Below are positions 1 to 11,138 of a DNA stretch of 64,000 nt, piece by piece; the first letter of the stretch is position 1, and each line of letters opens with the position of its first letter. The translations under genes and the position numbers were made by a program. Source of the DNA: Sclerotinia nivalis (taxonomy: Eukaryota; Ascomycota; Leotiomycetes; Helotiales; Sclerotiniaceae); the NCBI GenBank assembly GCA_029531795.1, contig JAPEIS010000001.1, positions 6,882,001 through 6,946,000 of the forward strand, given 5' to 3'. The notes beneath the pieces are model-generated. The model was not told where the DNA came from. It did not search any database and was given only the letters and a program-made list of their open reading frames with translations.

Positions 1-770
1 TATCACCTCATCGGGCCTTATTGCCGAACACCACTCATGACCACACCAGAGTCAGTATCTCGACTCCTCACTCAACTTTTCATTTGGTTCATTGATTGTT
101 TATCTTTGCGGCATGGATGGGGTTTTGATTGTATATTTAGAGCGGCATCTTCAAACTATAGACTACTTTTCCTTTTTGAATCAATCGATTCTCCTGATTA
201 GGAGCATCTCACGGCTGGCACATTTCCTTTATTTTGTTTTCATTAGCTTTTTTTTTTGTTCACCACGGAGCCAGGGGTTTGGGATGTATTATTGGCATTC
301 TGGGAAACTACATATCCCGGAAGTGGATTTTATAGACATGGGAAATGGGGAGGGATAAGGATGGGGAAGGGAAGGGGCAATTCGAGGAAGAAAAGAGAGT
401 ATCATCTCGTCGTGGTTGGGGATGTGAAGGAAAGACAGAGGAGAACAGAGCAGAGCAGAGCAGAGCTATCAAATGGAAGGGATGGGGAGGGTGGATAAAT
501 GATTGTGGGGTGGTAAAGGATTGAGTAGCGATTAGCTTAGCTTAGGTAGCTAGAATTGGTTGATAGTAACAGCAACCAAACAAATGAAATGAAACGAGAA
601 TTCAAGAACTTCATGATTTATTTTTGGGATGGTTACTTTGAATTATGTTATATCATATCACATGCTTTCAGTGTTTGCAATGTTTGCAATAACTAGTACT
701 TGTGTCTTGCATTCTTCTTATCTAACTAGTATGTTAGTTACATGGGTTCCGCGGGGAATGGGAGATTTTA

Positions 771-792
771 GTGAGTGAGTGAGTGAGTGAGA
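771..792. repeat. (GTGA)n microsatellite
   Basis: GTGA is repeated in tandem about five times without interruption. Confidence 0.9.
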
Positions 793-965
793 CATTGGTC
801 CTGCTGATTGATGTGATGTGATGTTTTGCATGTGATTATTATGGAAGTTATATGATGTAGAGTTATAATGTTATGCAGTGTGTGTATGTGTATCTTTTTT
901 TTGTTTTCACCGATGGGTTTGTGGGTAGGTAGGCATCGTGATCTCATAAATATAGTATTAGTAAG

Positions 966-994
966 TTTTGGTTGGTTGGTTGATTGGTTGATTA
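966..994. repeat. (TTGG/TTGA)n microsatellite
   Basis: TTGG repeats pass into TTGATTGG units. On the minus strand this is a CCAA-rich tract. Confidence 0.85.
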
Positions 995-1184
995 GACTGG
1001 CTTGGGGAGATGGTGTTTGAATGGAACCGGGAAATGTTGGGTTTGTAGATAAATAGTAGATAGGTAGGTAGATAGATAGATAGATGGTGGATGATGGATG
1101 GTGGGTGCACGGAGTCGTTTTTAGAGAGATGATGCCACATATGTCTAAGACGGACTGGACTGGCTTGGGGGGATGGTGTTTGAA
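995..1184. repeat. 27-bp direct repeat pair
   Basis: A 27-bp block beginning GACTGGCTTGGGG occurs at 995-1021 and again at 1158-1184 with one difference. A GATA/GGTA tract lies between the copies. Confidence 0.75.
1056..1087. repeat. (GATA/GGTA)n microsatellite
   Basis: Tandem 4-mers GTAG/GATA with G/A interruptions, running into a GGATGATGGATGG tract. Confidence 0.85.
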
Positions 1185-1210
1185 GGGGTTTTTCTTTGGT
1201 TTTTTTCTTT

Positions 1211-1243
1211 AGCTTTTCTTTAGCTTTTCTTTAGCTTTTCTTT
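1211..1243. repeat. 11-bp tandem repeat, three copies
   Basis: Three exact copies of AGCTTTTCTTT in a row, followed directly by two TTTAGGGGGGG-like units. Confidence 0.9.
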
Positions 1244-1375
1244 AGGGGGGGTTTAGGGGGGGATTTAGTTGGTGTTTTGCGGATACCTTGGGTGTGGATT
1301 TGAGATTTAGTTGGTGGTTTGTGGGGTTTGGGGGTAACTTAGGGTACTTTGGGGTAACTTGGGGTTTGGTTTGGG
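1244..1375 (+). other. G-run cluster with quadruplex potential
   Basis: Two seven-G runs separated by TTTA (about 1,244-1,262) are followed by a second cluster at 1,323-1,375. In the second cluster, runs of 3-5 G at 1330, 1342, 1351 and 1361 have loops of 6-7 nt, which fits the usual G3+ N1-7 quadruplex pattern. Only the pattern is seen; folding is inference. Confidence 0.6.
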
Positions 1376-1905
1376 CGATCACAAATAGATGGGGTACCCC
1401 GCATGAGATGTGAGAATATGGTGGCGAGACATATGAATCGATTATCGACTCTATCAATAGTAAGTAGAAGATACGTGAACTTTTGATTTCTAATTATGGC
1501 TTTTGTATTGGTGTTTTGTTATGTTCTCTAGTTTCAACCTCTGGTTTTTGTATGTCGTGGAATGATGGATAGGTGGGTTTATGCGGAGTATGAGTAAGAG
1601 TATGCTATCGTGGTTATGTGGTTATGTATTAGGTATACTGGATGAGAATGGATTGGTTGGTTTTAGAAGGTCTGGACTTTTGGGGAATTTTGGGAAATTT
1701 TAGCTAGATGGGGGATGGAGGGATGGAGGGATGGCGGATGGGGATTTGATTGGAGATTTGGTTGGTATGTGGTGGGATATGGAATGAGATGTGGAATGAG
1801 AATATTGACATGTGAAAATGAATGTTTATGAGTACAGGTAAGCATCACATGTTTTTACTTTTGTGTTTCCACATCCATAGTCTTGGACTTGGGAGATAAT
1901 TAAGA

Positions 1906-4900
1906 TGAGATTAAAATCTTGACTTTGGACTCGGATCAGGGAATTGATAATGAGGGTAATTTGTTTCTCTCTCTTGTTCTTGTATGTACAGTACCAGAGG
2001 CGCGGGGGAATATACGAAGATTCTTCACGGCCGCATCACAGCGCATATGTATGTATTGGATACAATTAGATGCAGTATTGAGCGGACTGGGAAGCGAAGT
2101 GAAATGAACAAAAGGAATGATAAAGGAGAAGGAGACAAGACTCCGTGGTCCAGAAGGGATGTCCCGAATGAGACGAAACTGGTTGTCGGACCGATATGCA
2201 TGGTGATATAGTTCGATGGTGTATACCTTTCGCGAGTGTAAAAGGGGAAGACGGGATGAGAAAAATGAGACAGATGCACTACGTACAGAGACAAATGAGG
2301 GATCCCCGTGTTATTTGCGGAGATGAGGTAAGGGTGATGAGAGAATTCACTTACTTGGCAGCAAGATATATCATCAATCGTACTATATAGGTACTCGGGT
2401 GTTTTTTCTAAATACGGAGTGCCATACACAGTGTACATGTGTGTCGCGTGATGTAATATATGTTAACAATGACAAATATTATACGATAGCGAAATAATAG
2501 GAGAATAATGACATAGATAATATCAAGGAAACTGGGACGATTGCCAGGTTTTGGGGATTTGCGGAGAGAGTTCCTTTGCAGATCCTATCTGTTTCTATTC
2601 ATATTTCATATCCTATAAAATATCTCTAAAACTCTAATCGGGATCCTTTTCCTATTGATGGGAAAGTTATTCGTTTACTATACTATAGGTATCCCACGTG
2701 TTTCCAATATACAAAGTTGCGGAGAGAGAACCGAAGAATGTTGAAAAGGTGTGAAGTACCTGTTTATGTAACAGGAACACTTCAAGAATATTACATATGG
2801 TATATGAATATCTGAGGATTTCAAAACATGCGGTACGGTACAGAACACTACATATCGGTACTATTTCCCGTCTTCCATTGATCCTGTAGAAGAGATGGTG
2901 TAATGATATTTCGGTACTTCAATCTTTCAGTACATCTTCTTCGCGGCTATTATCAAATGGACGAATAAGTATTCGTAACATAGGATACACCATGGATATA
3001 AATGCATGCAAGTCCTGAAAACGTGTGTACTTTGGTAGGATTTCGTAAAAGTACGGACTTTTTGTTTCGGAACCACTCGGTATTACTTCTTGATACGAGT
3101 ATGGAATGTATGATGATACTTCAAGATACATATGGAAAGAAAAACCGGAGCGGCTAGGGAACCATGCAGGCTTGTACATATTTTACATACTGTCAAAAGG
3201 ATCTTCATGAAAGAGAGAAGTCGTACGACACAATTGTATATGTACATACAAAGTGACCATCAAAGTGTCGGTACTTACATGCAGCTAAAAATCCACAGCG
3301 ACAAGCCCAAATCTCCTAGACATACACGTCAGAAAATTACGTGACAATAAATGCGGTCTGACATGCAGAAATACAGGGGAAAAGAAGGGTTACAGTGGCA
3401 TTATGTGGCTCAAAAAAACTAGGGCAAGGAAGCTGAACTGGCCAGATCTAGCTTCAGCGTTTTAACGGCGCGCGCCGGTGCGAGATAACGGGTAGGAATT
3501 AATTTTCAAGGGGTCATTCAACCGCTGTAGGAAATTTTATGGGGTATGTGGTGCATGAAGAAAGGGTGGGATCTTAGAAGGGTTGCGAATAGTGCGGAGT
3601 AATCGTTGGGGTTTTTCGAATGCGGTCGTGTACATATTGGGTAGTGTATAGAGAGTCTTGGAACGTTTTGTGGGGTAGGTAATGTTCTAATATAGTTTCA
3701 TTTTAGAGTTGATGGCTAGTTATGCTATTTTGAAATATCTTACATGCGTGTATTGAGCTTATAGAAGTAAGATGATGAGATAAAAAGTGGTAAGAACTAT
3801 ATTGTAACATGATGAGATAAAAAGTGGTAAGAACTATATTGTAACATGATTTTATCAAAGTCATCGTATGATACAACTCCACTCCAGTCTACAACGACAT
3901 GAGATCTTACATGTTGAAGGTTTAATACAAGCCACAAAAAGATGTATGAGACAGGCTGCTCGTATCCAAATTTTGCTAAAGTCAGGTTCTCAGGGGATAA
4001 TGAGAGATAAGGCCGACTGGCCTTGGTTAAAACCCGTTGAAATTCATCCACCCTCCAAGGATGCATGTTTGATGCAACATATATTGTACTCGGTATGTTT
4101 TTACCGAACGAGGTGGGGTGTCTCAAGGTGATACGAGGGGAAAAGATATTTTCTCTGAAAACGGGATACCACGTTGACACGCGAGATATGGAGAAGATGA
4201 AGATGATCTGATTCATTTATGGATTGATGAATTGGGCAATGTCGGATTTTATTGGTGTGTAGCTTGGAGAAATGGTGTGCCGTACTTCGGTACTGCAGAT
4301 GATGATCATCTCGTGGTCAGTCATTTCATGAATCCTGATGAATGATTGAAAGCTCGTGATCAAAGACGGGAAGGATAGAAGATATACTGATGTTGATATG
4401 AAATCTGTAGATAGGATAATATCAAATCGATGATATTAATATGTGCGTAGCTCAATCCGGGAATCTGGTAGTGTGATGTTTTGCGCAAGAATGTCGTGCA
4501 TTTAATTTATTTCTTGGCTCGTCATAATGACTATCTTGCGGCTATATTCAATGCTAGAGCACTATTGAAAAATTAGAGAACGTCCTGGATGATATCAGGG
4601 ATATTTGGTGATTTTCAAATGGTGATCAGACGCGATAGAGAGATTTCCTGTGTTACGGTGAGGCGGGACAATAGGGACTTTTTTCCGAGGAGACGTTGAA
4701 AAAAATGGTAAAAGGCGGGGAAGCGAGAAAAGGGGGAGCTGAGAATAGTTACTGGCGCAGATCAGGAGCGGCGAAGACAAGATGGGGGTGGGGATGTGGA
4801 ACGTGACAAATTTACTTTGTAATATACAAATAAAGTGCAGGGCTTCAAAACCCTAAGTACGTCCGAGAAAGCGGGTAACATGATAAATGATAAAATGGGA

Positions 4901-6000
4901 ATTTCTCAATGTGAACCGTGGTACCGGAAAATGCCCAACATTTAGCAAATTTAAAGTGATCATCATAATGAAGCTTTTCCGATAGACAATGAAGCTATTC
5001 CGATATCAACGCGATCGAAAAATGAATGCCAAGAAGGTTAAGATATGGTACCGGAATGGTTGTAACGGAAGCGAGGGATAAATATCTTCCGTTATTGAGG
5101 ATGAAAAGCTGTCTGAAACGTCGAAAAGATGTATTTAAATCATCCGGGGAAGATATTCCGAGCAACGAGATGGTCTAGAGATCTTTGGATGTAACATAAG
5201 AGCTCTCGGAAAAATTATAGAGCGTTGAATTTACTGATGTATCTAGATCATCATCAATGAAAAGACGGGAAGAAAAGGATTATGGCTTGAGGGATTTGAT
5301 CTAGCTTGAATTTATTCAAGATTTGTATATCAGATCTTTATGTTGTGGGGAATTTTACTCGGTCTTGTCTAAAGTTGTGTAGCTATTTCATGGTTCATGG
5401 GTGAAAGTGAGGGGAAGTTCTTATCGTTCCGCATTTCACATGATAAAAACAATTAGGAAAATGTACGACTAAGGAATTCTACAATAAGGAGAAAACCTTC
5501 AACTTTGTAGGGCAGCTTGGCACTGACATAAGGATTAACGCCCCTCCAGTTTGGATATTAAAATTCAATGTGGCTGAGAATGGTATGGTGTTGCATGGCG
5601 GTATAGGTTCATTTGTTGACTTCAACCATTTCGTAATGATGCAAAAGTATGAATCTTTTCGAATCGTTATCTTCCGGGGAGAGTTCTTCCATGAAGTAGC
5701 TAAGTAACTTAAACCTTTTCTTCGCCTAGGCAGGTAAGTATTGTTGGGAAAGCCATATAATGACGAATCGAAGGAATGAGAACAAACTAAACAATACCCC
5801 GGACTGGAGCAGCGTGGGGGATTCATCCTTGGAAAAGCGATGTCTATCTAAGAAGAAAAACAATTTTCTTCTGAGAAATGTACCAGCGGCAGTAAAGGAG
5901 TCCTTTAGTAAAGCCCACAATCATTGTCCATTGCCCAAATCTGTCATGGCTAAGCCACAGGCTGACCTAATCGGCCAGCGCTCACCTCAGATTGCTGTAC
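1906..6000. other. Moderate-GC DNA without a recognisable gene
   Basis: No open frame exceeds about 140 codons and none shows a motif or an intron-joined series I could recognise. Composition is mixed, without the stop-rich C-to-T pattern seen further right. It could be intergenic DNA, long UTRs or a non-coding transcript; the sequence alone does not decide. Confidence 0.4.
3774..3847. repeat. Perfect 2 x 37-bp tandem duplication
   Basis: A 37-bp unit beginning GATGAGATAAAAAGTGG and ending TTGTAACAT occurs at 3774-3810 and 3811-3847 with no difference, so the duplication is recent. Confidence 0.95.
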
Positions 6001-9000
6001 TTAGTAATGTTTGGTATTGGTATGCCCCAGTCTTTGGCCCGGCGAGGCCGTAAGAGCCTGGGGTTACAGTATGCATTGAATTCCAGAGAAGTGGTTGCAT
6101 TATCCGGAGTTTAGCACCTCCTACTTCTGCCTATTGATGTATCGCGCAAGGTCAAGAAGATAAGAGAAAGCTATTTTGGAATATTGGAAGGGCAGTAGAT
6201 AGTACTGGCACGTCAGCAAGTCCGGTGCACCATATTGACAGATTATCATCAACCTAAAGCGCAAAAACTCGAATTTAAATATTATTTCTGTCGTACAATT
6301 AGTTGTTTGCTCGGCAAGACTTGGAATTGCGGGGGGCAGGGTTTGGTAATGTGGAGAGGTGATCTAGAACCTCACTTATCATTTCAACAAAGTTTTCCAG
6401 ATGATGAAAGAATTCAGAAAACGACATTCGAATAAAAGAACTTCCTCTTTGGGAAATGGAAAAGAGACAACACATATTTCAATATTGCTTAAGGAGGTAA
6501 TTTCTCAAGGATAGTCAGTGCTTTGCAGACGCCACCTAATTTGCGGAACAACGATCTTGCATTGCCTGAACGGTTTTTTTAATATATCGACTGAACCGAG
6601 AGAGTCTAAAAATTATGGAATATGATCCGATTGTTTGTCTGCTCTTTAGTTCTTACTCGAAGCAAACATGATATGATAGGAGAAATAGCCAATCAACCTG
6701 AAAGGAGCAAAACAAATTCCGAGATCGACCGGATAACAGATAAAGCATACTAGAAATGTGGATTAGAAATTAATGTCGTGATAAACAAACAATCTAAGTA
6801 TGGAATCATGCCGGTCAATCTTCCTGTGGTCTGCAGTGTTGCTTGCAGTTGAAGATGAGAGTAGTGAAACTACCATTTGAAGAAAAAAGACTAATGAATT
6901 TTTTATCATGTGTTACTCGACTACTTCACAAATGTCTAGAACGATTCCAATCAATAGCATCACCAAGGCAACGTGACAGAGAGAAACAGCAATGCTTGCA
7001 CGGTCCGAAATTCCGGAGAAAGAAAATCTATGTACTATGTGTGAGGCGAATGTGGAGATCTGGGGTAATAGTCATCTGAAGAAAAAACCACAACACTATT
7101 TCAAACGAGCTTCATTTTGCAATGTATGTCTTGTTTCTGGCGCCGTACAACATGTTGATCATTTGCGCCGTGTGACTGCGGAGCAAATGATATGAAGAGG
7201 GGAGATTCAAACACCTCAAAATCAAGTATCCTTGATCAAACGCCATCGACCCCGCGATTCCGATTCCTGGAGAAAATGCTTTCCTCGCTTGGCGTGAATC
7301 ATCCATTCATTTATCACTTCAGTTTGTAGAATTTTTGTTGTTTTCAATTCGCTTGCTTCCGACAGACACGGCTGATAAACTCATAATGTCTAATTTTCTA
7401 TAGGTTTCCAAGCTGGTGTGAGAAATATGAGGCGTAAATCAGGTCTTAGATATGTCGTGCGTGAGCCATTATTCGGGGCATTTCCGAGTCCACTCATGCT
7501 TGCGGATGATTACAACTCTCCGGCATTGTAAGCACGAGATGAACGTTATGATATGAGATTTTCGTATTGACCTAATTGATACATTTTTCTTAATGTCATA
7601 CAACATTGCATATATCTCAATATCTATTTCAAGAATACAGAACGATTGAACATCCCCGATGAAGCACAACCACATCGCGGATGCGGAGCTTAATCAGGTA
7701 CGAAAGCAAGATGGCCATGGCCATATGAACGGGATCGTTGTGAGATTATGAATACGATAAGAAATCAGCTAGTCTAGTTTCTTGCGAAACAGCCTTGTGC
7801 GGCGTAGGTACCATTTCCATTTTTTCCATGACGGGATAAATTCGGAAAAAGGACCTTTTAGGTAACACGACGGGAGCCGATTCATACGTTAAGATAAGAA
7901 GTAGAAATTGTGATGACGAAAAGAGCAAAATGTGACATGTCATCTCGGCTACGCGCAGGTGCATTGAGATTCGGAATTGAAAGATTCCACGATGTCACTT
8001 CACGATGTTACCATGCTTTTGTCTCGGTGTGAATGTGCAACTGTGGGGGTCTTTGGGGTAATCGGTGTGAGGGGATAATGAAGAACGATAAGCTTGGGGT
8101 GATTGGAGTTCATTGATTGGAAAATTGAGATAAGAATACGATAGGGGTAAACAACATCAAACGGGGTGAAAATAATGAGGACTGTTCAATTTATCGGCTA
8201 TATGAATGCTTCATCCTCTAGAGAATAAAAATGTGATATGTTGAAATTGATATCTTTTGTTTTGCCGAAGTCGAGGAGATTTGGGCTCAGGGGGCACGGT
8301 GAAGGCCCCGAAGGATAAGCGAGTGTTCAGTCTTTCCCCCTGAATCATACCCTAAAACATTGTGGGGGTTGGCGTGTAATGACTGTCAGTATAGTCATCG
8401 TGATCATACCAAATAGTACTTTGAACCTCCTAGGAAATGTCTTTCTAGTTTTATGACACTAGTGATGAATTCATATTTCTCTTTTCTAAGAATGTGGCTT
8501 GCCAAAGGTCGTACTGATCTTTAAAGCAAGATTTCTGATCACAATATCGAGCACGTCATGCATCTTTCGAAATCTAGAACGTTTATGTTGTGTTTTGAGT
8601 CACATATATCTGGAGCTGATATATGCCAAGGGAAAAGCACAGTATGCTGAAGTTAAAGGTTGGTTTCTTTTGGAAAATTGACTTCATCTGCCGTATGCTT
8701 TTCTCCTGTGATTTTTAAACTAGGCGCTCGTTTGCAGAAGCCAAAAGAAAGTACAAAGTACCATGCTATAGGGATATAAGCAATAAGCAAATTTGAGGAG
8801 ATAATCTATTTTGATTTAAGCCTTTGGAATGGATTGATAGAGTACATTGTGTCGATACTTGATGGCTCAAATGAACAAAATTCATCACTTTTGCATCACA
8901 GATCAATGATAAATAATGACTTTGTACTATATACTATCCTATATCATTCGAATGATTGCCGAGATATACATTGCTATATGGAACAGAGAAGACTCGGGTT

Positions 9001-10140
9001 ACTTTTAGTGTTCAATCAATCAATTTGTATGAGATGTTGATGAAAACAATGCATCTATCGGCGTTGAGCTTCATACGTAAAATCCGCCGAAGAAAAGGGC
9101 GAAAATCTCAGATACCTGCGAGTATATACATGTTCATGCTATACCTTTATCCCTACGCAATACAGTTTCTTGCACAATTATTATTGAATTTCATATTCTC
9201 CAAATTTTAAAAAAATCTCATGCAGTTTGTGCGGACAAGGATAATTCGAAACATATCGACGATACCTCTTTATTTTCCTTCGATCCGAGAACAAGATCGT
9301 ATGTCATATCAAATGTAAATAAATCTCCACACTATCTCACCACAAATTAAAGTGATTTCGCAAAAAATCCTGTAATACCATCACCATTCAGAGCTCTTCG
9401 TGATGTTCCGCAGTCAACAACCGGGCTTGGGAGATGCTATCTGCTATCATGCTGTCCACACAACATGACATTCATGAAGTTTAGTACTGTAGATAACTTC
9501 CCATACAGAGAGTCGGTAGTCTCGACGATACATCTTACATTTACTTTTGGTTATCTGGGCTAGTAATTTCACATATTTTTTCGAATCACCTAGTACTCGC
9601 GGCTCCCCTTTAGTCTCCGCTGTTAATATTCGGTTCGCCCGTCTTTTCGACTAATCTCTCCTGACAGATCACTTCACTCGACTAATTCTGGCAATAAAAA
9701 CATCTACATTTCTATTTATGACTTCTTTTCTTTCTACGCGGCAACTTATTGTTTCGGCCTTGGGGGTGGTGAGGATAATGCAAACTACGTATGTTCATAA
9801 GAGAACGAGCAAATCTTGGAGTCATGAGTGATTTGAAAACAGATCACTATTCATGAGGGTAGTCTACCCCATCGGGTCCAACCAAGAATGATTCGAGAAG
9901 CAGAACGAATTTTTTAACATATGAGTCAAAAACGGGTTTGAAAAAACATGGCTGCAGATGTATAATAGGCAGTGGAGATTTTCTTTTTTCTGTAGTTCTC
10001 GAGTATCAATATCATCCGGAATTGTATAGCTCAAGCAGACGGATATTTTTAAAGAATATATATCTTATACAGATTATCTTTGGTCTTACTAGACCATTAT
10101 CTAATGAAAAGTTACGATCTAGTTAAGCCGAAAAATCATA
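6001..10140. other. Moderate-GC DNA without a recognisable gene, up to the isochore edge
   Basis: Short frames only. The stretch from about 9,240 to 9,750 is CT-rich on the + strand, opposite to the G-rich skew at the left end of the window. Transposon remnants were not recognised here. The segment ends where AT content rises sharply. Confidence 0.4.
6025..6063. other. Imperfect GC-rich inverted repeat
   Basis: CCCCAG at 6025-6030 faces CTGGGG at 6058-6063, with an inner GGCC...GGCC pair around a CGGCGA loop. A bulged stem of about 39 nt could form. No known RNA family was recognised. Confidence 0.4.
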
Positions 10141-10455
10141 AAGTAATACAGATGAGATTATCAATCTTCAATTTCAGATTCAATATCAAAAATAATTGTT
10201 TTCAAAAAAAAAAAAATATTAGATATATAATAAAATTTGTAATTGAAATTATTTTTATAATTATAAGTTCAATTTATATATTGAATTTAATTCATTTTAT
10301 GAATTAATTTTAAATATAATTAAATTTAAATATTGAATTTAATTCATTTTATGAATTAATTTTAAATATAATTAAATTTAAATATTTTGAATTTAATTTA
10401 TTTTCGAATTAAACTCTATATATAAGTTGAATTTAATATCTTCGACTCTTTAATA
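10141..10455. repeat. AT-rich boundary tract with 52-bp tandem repeat
   Basis: Base composition changes within about 60 bases here. The tract holds two exact 52-bp units at 10,281-10,332 and 10,333-10,384, each beginning TTGAATTTAATTCATTTTAT, then a degraded partial unit to about 10,412. It contains no coding remnant that I can recognise. Confidence 0.8.
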
Positions 10456-10617
10456 TATTACGAAGGCGTTAGATAGGATAATAAATATATCTTTTATTAA
10501 TAAGACGTAGTTCAAGAAGCTACGATTCTATAATAGGAATAATCTTTTAAATACATTTGTATATAGCGCTAGCCCCGACGGGGGCTAGTCTATACTTATC
10601 CGAGGGCCGATCCGTAT
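10456..10617 (-). repeat. Partial Gy3 LTR, inverted
   Basis: Its reverse complement aligns with the complete 213-bp Gy3 LTRs at 10,795-11,007 and 44,690-44,902, including the hairpin at 10,569-10,588. About 25 bp present in the other copies are missing, and the inner end is cut by a Gy2 LTR at 10,618. Confidence 0.8.
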
Positions 10618-10794
10618 AGATACCGTATCAAAAAGGAGACAGGTAACGTGACTCCAAAAGGGTCTATATAACCACTCTAACTCAATCTAGTTTAATAAAA
10701 AAATGCGTAATTTCATTTTAGTTATTTTGTATCTATTTCTATTGTGTTTATTGATGATCTATATAGGGATCTATAGATATCTAATATATCGTTA
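10618..10794 (+). mobile_element. Gy2 fragment: 5' LTR plus start of leader
   Basis: Positions 10,618-10,752 match the Gy2 LTR (AGATAC at the start, TTTATT at the end), and the next 42 bases match the leader just after the 5' LTRs of Gy2 copies 2 and 3. The fragment stops where a complete Gy3 LTR begins at 10,795. Four other Gy2 LTRs in the window allow confident alignment. Confidence 0.85.
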
Positions 10795-11007
10795 TATTAC
10801 GGGGTCCCCGTATAAGGTATACGGAGACCGCTCGGGTCCCGATTCATAGGAGTCGGCACTCGGATAAGTACAGGCTAGTCCTGATCGGGGCTAGCGCTAT
10901 ATATAAATATATTTAAGGAATTGTTTCTTTTGTAGAATCGTAGTTTTTCGAGTTATATTCTATTAATAAAAATGATATCTATTATTCTATTTGTCGCCTT
11001 TGTAATA
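10795..11007 (+). repeat. Complete Gy3 5' LTR (213 bp)
   Basis: It starts TATTACGGGG and ends GTAATA, as expected if TGTTAC...GTAACA had undergone C-to-T and G-to-A changes. Its length equals that of the Gy3 LTR at 44,690-44,902. With the partial copy at 10,456-10,617 it forms a large inverted repeat around the Gy2 fragment. Confidence 0.85.
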
Positions 11008-11138
11008 TTATATAGCTTCTATTTATCTATACTAATATTTCTATAATGTTGTTCTGTCCGTACCTGTTTAACCAGTCCGGCTTTCTTGAAGAATTCGTTA
11101 TTATTGTAATCAGTGATATTGTGATCTCTTCTTCTTGA

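Larger units (their letters stand above)
1..1905. other. Moderate-GC flank, G-rich on the + strand, no gene supported
   Basis: The + strand has many more G than C from about 270 to 1,850, with runs of GGGG and simple repeats, and the minus strand is correspondingly CT/CA-rich. Open frames here are short and low in complexity. Frame 2 reads a few residues and stops at 39, so the tail of a gene to the left is possible but cannot be shown. Such skewed tracts are common in fungal UTRs and promoters; that role is inference. Confidence 0.5.

Noticed and set aside
1244..1264. True telomere or subtelomere
   Set aside because: Only two degenerate units with seven G each; fungal telomeres are long TTAGGG arrays.
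2025..2438. 137-codon frame on the minus strand
   Set aside because: No domain, no plausible splice continuation, and + strand frames of similar length overlap it.
3797..4216. 139-codon frame on the minus strand in the left flank
   Set aside because: No recognisable motif, mixed composition, overlaps the 37-bp tandem repeat, and the opposite strand is open over part of it as well. Chance is more likely than a gene.
5760..6053. 97-codon + strand frame ending in the GC-rich hairpin
   Set aside because: Overlapping minus-strand frames of similar length and no motif; not supported as a gene.
10281..10412. Possible centromere or origin because of the pure AT tandem repeat
   Set aside because: Two and a half 52-bp units are too few, and similar AT-rich tracts arise from RIP. 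No further support.
10456..11007. MITE or foldback transposon with long terminal inverted repeats
   Set aside because: The arms match Gy3 LTRs that occur elsewhere with Gy3 coding DNA, and the spacer is a Gy2 LTR, so nesting of retroelements explains it.
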